Shown here: one piece after another, positions 5,346-9,169 of the stretch
Numbering within the stretch: position 1 is the stretch's first letter
Layout: the number at the start of each line of letters is the position of its first letter
DNA from: an uncultured Lachnospiraceae bacterium
GTDB lineage: Bacteria; Bacillota; Clostridia; Lachnospirales; Lachnospiraceae
Length of the DNA: 9,169 nt
NCBI GenBank assembly: GCA_947565255.1
Contig: CANOFI010000079.1
Coordinates: forward strand, 1 to 9,169
Reading direction: 5' to 3'
Program-made: the position numbers and the translations under genes
Notes under the pieces: generated by a model
What the model was told of the DNA's origin: nothing
Databases searched by the model: none
What the model saw: only the letters and a program-made list of their open reading frames with translations

Positions 5346-6797
5346 TCAGATAATCCGGTATTCCTCAGGTCGCTTTAAACTTCCGCCGTTTGTCTGAATG
5401 ACATCCTTGTACCAGTAAAAAGATTTTTTGCGGATGCGTTCAAATGTTCCGGAACCGTCGTCGTTGCGGTCAACATAAATATATCCGTACCGTTTGCTCA
5501 TCTGGGCGGTGGAAGCGGAGACAATGTCAATGCATCCCCAGGAGGTATAGCCGATGATTTCAACGCCGTCTCTGATGGCGTTTTCCACCTCTACCAGATG
5601 GGCGTTCAGATATTCGATGCGGTAGTCGTCTTCCACCGTTTTTTCACCTTTTTCATCGAACACCAGTTTGTCCTTTGCGCCGAGTCCGTTTTCCACAATA
5701 AACAACGGCTTCTGATAGCGGTCATAGAGCCGGTTTAAGGTGTAGCGCAGTCCTTTTGGGTCAATCTGCCAGCCCCACTGCGAGGCCTTCAGATAGGGGT
5801 TGACATAGCCCTGGCTTAAGTTGCCTCCGGTTTTTTTGGCATCGCCGGGATGGGCGCTGTCACAGATACTGGAATAGTAGCTGAAGGATATAAAGTCGCA
5901 GGTGTTTTCTGCAAGTATTGTTTCATCATCCTGTTCCATGTGCAGATGAATCTTTTTTTCGCGGAATTCATTTAAAATAAAAGACGGATAGGCGCCGCGG
6001 GCGTGGATATCCGCAAATACCAGTGTTTCACGGTCGTGAAGCATCGTTTTTATGATATCGTCCGGGTGCGGGGTCAGCGGATAAATGGTGATGCCAAGTA
6101 TCATGCAGCCGACCTTGGAGTCCGGGATGATTTCATGGGCAAGCTTAGTGGCAAGGGCGCTGGCAATCAGTTCGTGGTGCATCGCCTGGTACAGTTCTTC
6201 TTCGGTCAGCTGTTCGCGGGGTGTTAAAATACCGCCGCTCGTCAGGGGAGCGTGCAGGAGGGAATTGATTTCATTAAAGGTCAGCCAGTATTTTACCTTG
6301 TCCTTATAGCGGGTAAAAATCGTTCTGGCATAGCGCAGAAAAAAATCGATTAGCCTGCGGTCTCTCCAGCCGTCATATTTTTGGGCAAGACCGAGAGGTG
6401 TTTCATAGTGGGACATGGTGACCAGCGGCTGGATGCCGTATTTCAGACATTCGTCAAATACGCGGTCATAAAAGGCAAGTCCGGCCTCGTTCGGCTCCTC
6501 CTCGTCTCCATTAGGAAAAATCCGTGACCAGGCAATGGAGGTGCGGAAAACCTTGAAGCCCATTTCTGCAAACAATCTGATATCCTCTTTATAGCGGTGG
6601 TAGAAGTCAATGCCCTCCAGCTTGAGATTGTCAGGGGTGGCTGTGTCTGTGCGGACGCCCTGCTTTTCTCCGCGGATGCCCTGGGGGAGAATGTCCTGTA
6701 CGGACAGTCCCTTTCCATCCGCATCGTAAGCTCCCTCACACTGGTTGGCAGCGACGGCGCCTCCCCATAAGAAATTTTCCGGAAAATGTGTCTGCAT
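5346..6797 (-). CDS. 6-phospho-beta-glucosidase, glycoside hydrolase family 1
   Basis: The 483-residue cytoplasmic enzyme would cleave 6-phospho-beta-glucosides, such as phosphorylated cellobiose, salicin or arbutin, to glucose 6-phosphate and an aglycone or sugar. GH1 features run in order: the N-terminal signature with FLWGGAVAANQCEGA (9-23), SWSRIFP-like SIAWSRIFPNG (87-97), acid/base Glu176 in TFNEIN (173-178), and nucleophile Glu369 in IVENG (367-371). The late loop S434-K435-x-Y437 is the phosphate-binding set that marks the 6-phospho branch and distinguishes it from plain beta-glucosidases. The start is supported by AGGAGG seven bases before the ATG. It is the second gene of an operon, 24 bases after the PTS gene, so it hydrolyses what that transporter delivers. 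It corresponds in role to BglH/BglA-type enzymes; a 6-phospho-beta-galactosidase specificity is less likely because of the beta-glucoside PTS partner. Confidence 0.95.
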   Translation of the reverse strand: MQTHFPENFLWGGAVAANQCEGAYDADGKGLSVQDILPQGIRGEKQGVRTDTATPDNLKLEGIDFYHRYKEDIRLFAEMGFKVFRTSIAWSRIFPNGDEEEPNEAGLAFYDRVFDECLKYGIQPLVTMSHYETPLGLAQKYDGWRDRRLIDFFLRYARTIFTRYKDKVKYWLTFNEINSLLHAPLTSGGILTPREQLTEEELYQAMHHELIASALATKLAHEIIPDSKVGCMILGITIYPLTPHPDDIIKTMLHDRETLVFADIHARGAYPSFILNEFREKKIHLHMEQDDETILAENTCDFISFSYYSSICDSAHPGDAKKTGGNLSQGYVNPYLKASQWGWQIDPKGLRYTLNRLYDRYQKPLFIVENGLGAKDKLVFDEKGEKTVEDDYRIEYLNAHLVEVENAIRDGVEIIGYTSWGCIDIVSASTAQMSKRYGYIYVDRNDDGSGTFERIRKKSFYWYKDVIQTNGGSLKRPEEYRII

Positions 6798-6821
6798 TGC
6801 GTGTCCTCCTTTTTTGTTTCG

Positions 6822-8735
6822 TCAGTCCTGTCGTTTCAGGTGTAGCAGCGTTCGGGATGTGCGTATGTCTGTTTCGTTTGCTGTCTCAATCGCCGTATAA
6901 TCATTGGAATTTGTGATAATGATGGGCGTAATGGTATCATAGCCCTCTTTTTGAATGCCTTCTATATCGAAGGTCAGCAGCGTATCTCCGGTTTTAAAGG
7001 TTTCTCCGGGCGTGACCAGGGCATCGTAATATTTTCCATTGAGTTTTACGGTATCCAGACCGACATGGATTAAAAGCTCTATGCCGTCTTCTGAGCGAAG
7101 ACCAAGCGCGTGTTTTGTATCTGCAAGGGTCTCAACAGTACCGTTAAAAGGTGCTAAAACATACCCATTTTTGGGCTGTATGGCAATTCCTTTTCCAAGC
7201 ATTTCCTCTGCAAAGGTCGGGTCGCTGACCTCACGAAGCGGGACAACCGTTCCATTTAATGGGGCATACACGGTTGATTCAGAAGGAATTTCAGAAGCGG
7301 TTTCGCTGGCTGCATGTTCTGTTTTTTGTGAGGAATCGGTGCCGGAACGTTCTTCTGGTATCTCGTCCCCTTCGTTGATGCCGAGAAACAGCTGAATGAC
7401 AAAAGCTGTCACAAAAGCAATTGCAGCGCCGATGCAGGCAAAAATAATATTTCTGAGTCCTTCCGTACCGATATAACCCGGCAGTGCAAGCAGGCCGGGG
7501 GAGCCGGAGGTGTACCGGCCGACCTTTGTGATGCCGAGAAAGATTCCGGCAACGCCGCCTCCAATCATGGCAGCATACAAAGGTTTTTTGAAACGGAGGC
7601 TGACGCCGTACATGGCAGGCTCCGTGATGCCGCATACGGCTGTAATTCCGGCAGAACCGGCAAGCTGGCGTGTCTCAGGATTTTTGGAGCGCAGGGCTAC
7701 GGCAAAGGCCGCGCCGCCCTGTGCAATATTGGAGCCGAGCATACCCGGTCCGACAACGGTGTCGAAACCGGCGGTTGCGATGTTGTTCACGCCGATGGGA
7801 ATCAGGCCGTAATGCATGCCGGTCATGACCATAAGCGGCGTAAAGGTTCCAACCAGGAAAGGCACGAGCCAGCTTGCGTACCGGTCTAAGGCGCGGATAG
7901 CGGATGCAATGCCTTCGCCGGCGATATTCCCAAGCGGTCCAAGAATAATCAACGTAACGGGTGCAGTGATAATCAGTGTCAGAAGTGGCTTTGTAAAAAA
8001 TTTGACCGGTTTTGGGGATACCTTGTCCGCAAGCGGTTCAATAAAGGACATAAACCAGATGCCGAGTATGATTGGAATGACAGAGGAAGAATAGCTTACC
8101 AGTGATACGGGGAGTCCGATAAAATGCAAAGAGGTACCGGCTTCTTTGGCAGCCGCCACGGCAGACTGGAATCCCGGATAGAGAATACAGCCGGCAATGG
8201 ACATCGCCATATAAGCGTTGCATTTGAATTTTCTGGCCGCGGAAACTGCAATGAGAAAGGGAAGAAAGGTAAATGCGGCATCCGCAAAAAAACTTAAGAA
8301 CTGGTAGTTTTGTCCGCTGGTGTCAATCCATTTGAAGGCCACCAGAAGTGCCATGACGGCTTTTAAAATACCGGCGCCGGTGATGGCGGGGATAATCGGC
8401 GTAAAAATGCCCGCAATTGTGTCCAGAATTTTTATGATAACATTTCTGTCATCTTTTTCATTTTTTTGCTCTGTGGATACACCGCCTTCAAAGTTGCCCA
8501 AATCCATCAGGGGGCGGTATACATTTGCGACATCGCTTCCTATAATAATCTGGAACTGTCCGCCGCTGTTCACGACTCCCATAATCCCCTTTGTGTTTTT
8601 CAGGGCGCTGGTATCGGCTTTGGAATCCTCTTTTAGGTTAAAGCGAAGACGTGTTGCGCAGTGGGTCAGGGCAGTGACGTTTTCTTTGCCGCCGACGCCT
8701 GCAAGGATGGATTTTGCTAATTCCTGATAGTTCAT
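6822..8735 (-). CDS. bglP: Beta-glucoside PTS transporter, EIIBCA fusion
   Basis: This 637-residue membrane permease imports beta-glucosides and phosphorylates them with phosphate from HPr. The domains are in the BglF/BglP order. EIIB (1-80) has active-site Cys26 in H-C-A-T-R-L-R-F. EIIC (about 100-455) has roughly ten hydrophobic segments and the sugar-site GITEPAMYG (369-377). A Ser/Glu/Thr-rich linker (455-487) leads to a glucose-type EIIA (488-637), with His541 in KHALGL and phospho-accepting His557 in LLIHVGLDT. The 16-residue His spacing is typical of this EIIA class. All three active sites look intact, so only EI and HPr are needed from elsewhere. AAAGGA lies ahead of the ATG. It heads a two-gene operon with the 6-phospho-beta-glucosidase. 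No BglG/LicT antiterminator gene or recognisable RAT site is in view. Trehalose or sucrose EIIs share the layout, but the GH1 partner supports beta-glucosides. Confidence 0.94.
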   Translation of the reverse strand: MNYQELAKSILAGVGGKENVTALTHCATRLRFNLKEDSKADTSALKNTKGIMGVVNSGGQFQIIIGSDVANVYRPLMDLGNFEGGVSTEQKNEKDDRNVIIKILDTIAGIFTPIIPAITGAGILKAVMALLVAFKWIDTSGQNYQFLSFFADAAFTFLPFLIAVSAARKFKCNAYMAMSIAGCILYPGFQSAVAAAKEAGTSLHFIGLPVSLVSYSSSVIPIILGIWFMSFIEPLADKVSPKPVKFFTKPLLTLIITAPVTLIILGPLGNIAGEGIASAIRALDRYASWLVPFLVGTFTPLMVMTGMHYGLIPIGVNNIATAGFDTVVGPGMLGSNIAQGGAAFAVALRSKNPETRQLAGSAGITAVCGITEPAMYGVSLRFKKPLYAAMIGGGVAGIFLGITKVGRYTSGSPGLLALPGYIGTEGLRNIIFACIGAAIAFVTAFVIQLFLGINEGDEIPEERSGTDSSQKTEHAASETASEIPSESTVYAPLNGTVVPLREVSDPTFAEEMLGKGIAIQPKNGYVLAPFNGTVETLADTKHALGLRSEDGIELLIHVGLDTVKLNGKYYDALVTPGETFKTGDTLLTFDIEGIQKEGYDTITPIIITNSNDYTAIETANETDIRTSRTLLHLKRQD

Positions 8736-8769
8736 TGCTGTATTCCTTTCCGAATCATTTTTTTTTCAG

Positions 8770-8817
8770 CCGGCGGCGCCAGTTTGTATCTGCCCAAAAC
8801 CGGCGCCGTCAGGCCGG
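8770..8817 (-). other. GC-rich hairpin in the leader of the PTS operon
   Basis: CGGCGCC (8774-8780) pairs with GGCGCCG (8802-8808), and the stem continues inward through a G-U wobble and further pairs to an 8-base loop (8787-8794) with one bulge at 8796. Outer CCGG/CCGG segments (8770-8773, 8814-8817) add four pairs. In the leftward transcript it is followed by nine A residues, not T residues, so it is not an intrinsic terminator in this direction. It lies about 35 bases before the start codon. Confidence 0.55.
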
Positions 8818-8833
8818 GTGAATGTGAAACAAT

Positions 8834-8862
8834 ATCATAAATGCAATCGTATATACTGTATA
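8834..8862 (-). promoter_or_regulatory. Promoter of the beta-glucoside PTS operon
   Basis: On the minus strand, TATACA (8862-8857, four of six to TTGACA), 17 bases and TATGAT (8839-8834) form the best candidate. The start would be near 8827, with a leader of about 90 bases containing the GC-rich hairpin. A weak -35 fits an operon under regulation. Confidence 0.5.
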
Positions 8863-8864
8863 TA
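8850..8864. promoter_or_regulatory. 15-bp AT-rich palindrome, candidate operator of the PTS operon
   Basis: TATATAC (8850-8856) and GTATATA (8858-8864) are perfect inverted repeats about one base. The site covers the -35 and part of the spacer of the PTS promoter. Its make-up recalls operators of HutC-type GntR sugar regulators such as TreR. That link is an inference, and AT-rich palindromes also arise by chance. Confidence 0.4.
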
Positions 8865-9112
8865 TAAATGTATATTTGAAAAGTGCATGTAGTACTGTTA
8901 GTATCCCGTTATGTGTGTGATTTATGCATAATTTTGACAGTTATAATACGAAATTTCAGAACGATGTGATGCTTTGAAACGCCAGACGCAGGATAGAAGA
9001 ATGAGTATTGAGCTTATTCAGAGAGGTTGTATTGAGAGAATCAAGTTCTCACGGAATGCGTAGTATAGCGCATTCCTGAGCCGTGAATCGTAACTAAAAT
9101 ATCTATAACAAG
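8865..9112. other. Divergent intergenic region with two leader hairpins
   Basis: No gene is seen in these 248 bases. A TATAAT occurs at 8942-8947 and a TTGACA at 8934-8939, but they are only two bases apart and neither has a well-placed partner. Towards the right, GAGAA/TTCTC (9036-9040, 9046-9050) and GGAATGCG/CGCATTCC (9053-9060, 9069-9076, loop of eight) form consecutive perfect stems. The second could gain four outer pairs (TCAC with GTGA). They would lie in the 5' leader of the rightward gene at the edge. No known riboswitch is recognised. Confidence 0.4.
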
Positions 9113-9169
9113 GTGTATGATAGCAAATTTGTGGGCGGACTGGGGTTGTTTTTGTATGGGATGCATATT
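9113..9169 (+). CDS. Probable Na/Pi-cotransporter family protein, N-terminal fragment (cut by window edge)
   Basis: From a GTG at 9113 the frame reads (M)YDSKFVGGLGLFLYGMHI to the window end. The stretch G-G-L-G-L-F-L-Y-G-M is a hallmark of the first membrane helix of bacterial Na/Pi-cotransporter II-related (NptA/YjbB-like) proteins, which move phosphate with sodium across the membrane. An in-frame TAA at 9095-9097 limits the start to this short stretch. No ATG is in frame before the helix; GTG 9113 has a poor ribosome-binding site, and GTG 9131 is an alternative about 15 bases after AAGGTG. An ATG at 9117 lies in another frame and gives a peptide with no family resemblance. With only 19 codons, the family call is tentative and the start uncertain. 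Confidence 0.5.
   Translation, partial: MYDSKFVGGLGLFLYGMHI

Noticed and set aside
8781..8801. Resemblance to a LicT/BglG RAT antiterminator site in the PTS leader
   Set aside because: The partial likeness is on the strand opposite to the PTS transcript, and the leader hairpin has no terminator T-run. The match is too weak to call.
8934..8947. TTGACA next to TATAAT as a rightward promoter
   Set aside because: The boxes are only two bases apart, and neither has a partner at 16-18 bases, so they cannot act together.

Overview
The window looks like a chromosomal segment of a low-to-moderate GC Bacillota, most likely a Lachnospiraceae-type gut clostridium. The evidence is clostridial-style Shine-Dalgarno sites (AGGAGG, AAAGGAG), sigma-A-like promoters, a YkpA-type ABC-F protein, a beta-glucoside PTS operon and a GC content that drops sharply between genes. 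The family-level assignment is an inference from protein style, not from a marker gene. I see no rRNA, tRNA, CRISPR array or insertion sequence.

Layout from left to right: (1) the first codons of a leftward GntR-family regulator (TTG start at 43), with its own promoter and a 19-bp palindrome at the predicted transcription start; (2) a rightward ABC-F ATPase (303-1940) behind a second promoter region that holds a 17-bp palindrome; (3) a rightward DRE-TIM/HMGL-like aldolase-family protein of unknown substrate (2114-3097); (4) a two-gene toxin-antitoxin module, AbrB-fold antitoxin plus RelE/YafQ-like toxin (3192-3721), overlapping by one base and ending in an intrinsic terminator; (5) argG, leftward (3804-5015), convergent with the toxin and with its own terminator hairpin overlapping its stop codon; (6) a 330-bp intergenic region (5016-5345) with the argG promoter, ArgR-like half-sites and strong inverted repeats; (7) a leftward beta-glucoside operon, PTS EIIBCA (6822-8735) then GH1 6-phospho-beta-glucosidase (5346-6797), with promoter, palindromic candidate operator and a GC-rich leader hairpin; (8) a long non-coding stretch (about 8863-9112) and, at the right edge, the first codons of a probable Na/Pi-cotransporter family gene.

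Together the genes are mostly independent housekeeping and accessory units. The PTS imports and phosphorylates beta-glucosides and the GH1 enzyme hydrolyses the 6-phosphoglucoside, a complete two-step pathway. argG makes argininosuccinate from citrulline and aspartate; no other arg gene is in view. The ABC-F protein is probably a ribosome-associated translation factor. The TA pair is a compact accessory module inserted between the aldolase gene and argG.

No clearly novel system is visible. The points most worth a second look are the structured argG/bgl intergenic region, the one-sided degeneracy of the ABC-F composite ATP sites, the AbrB/RelE pairing, and the uncharacterised aldolase-family protein.
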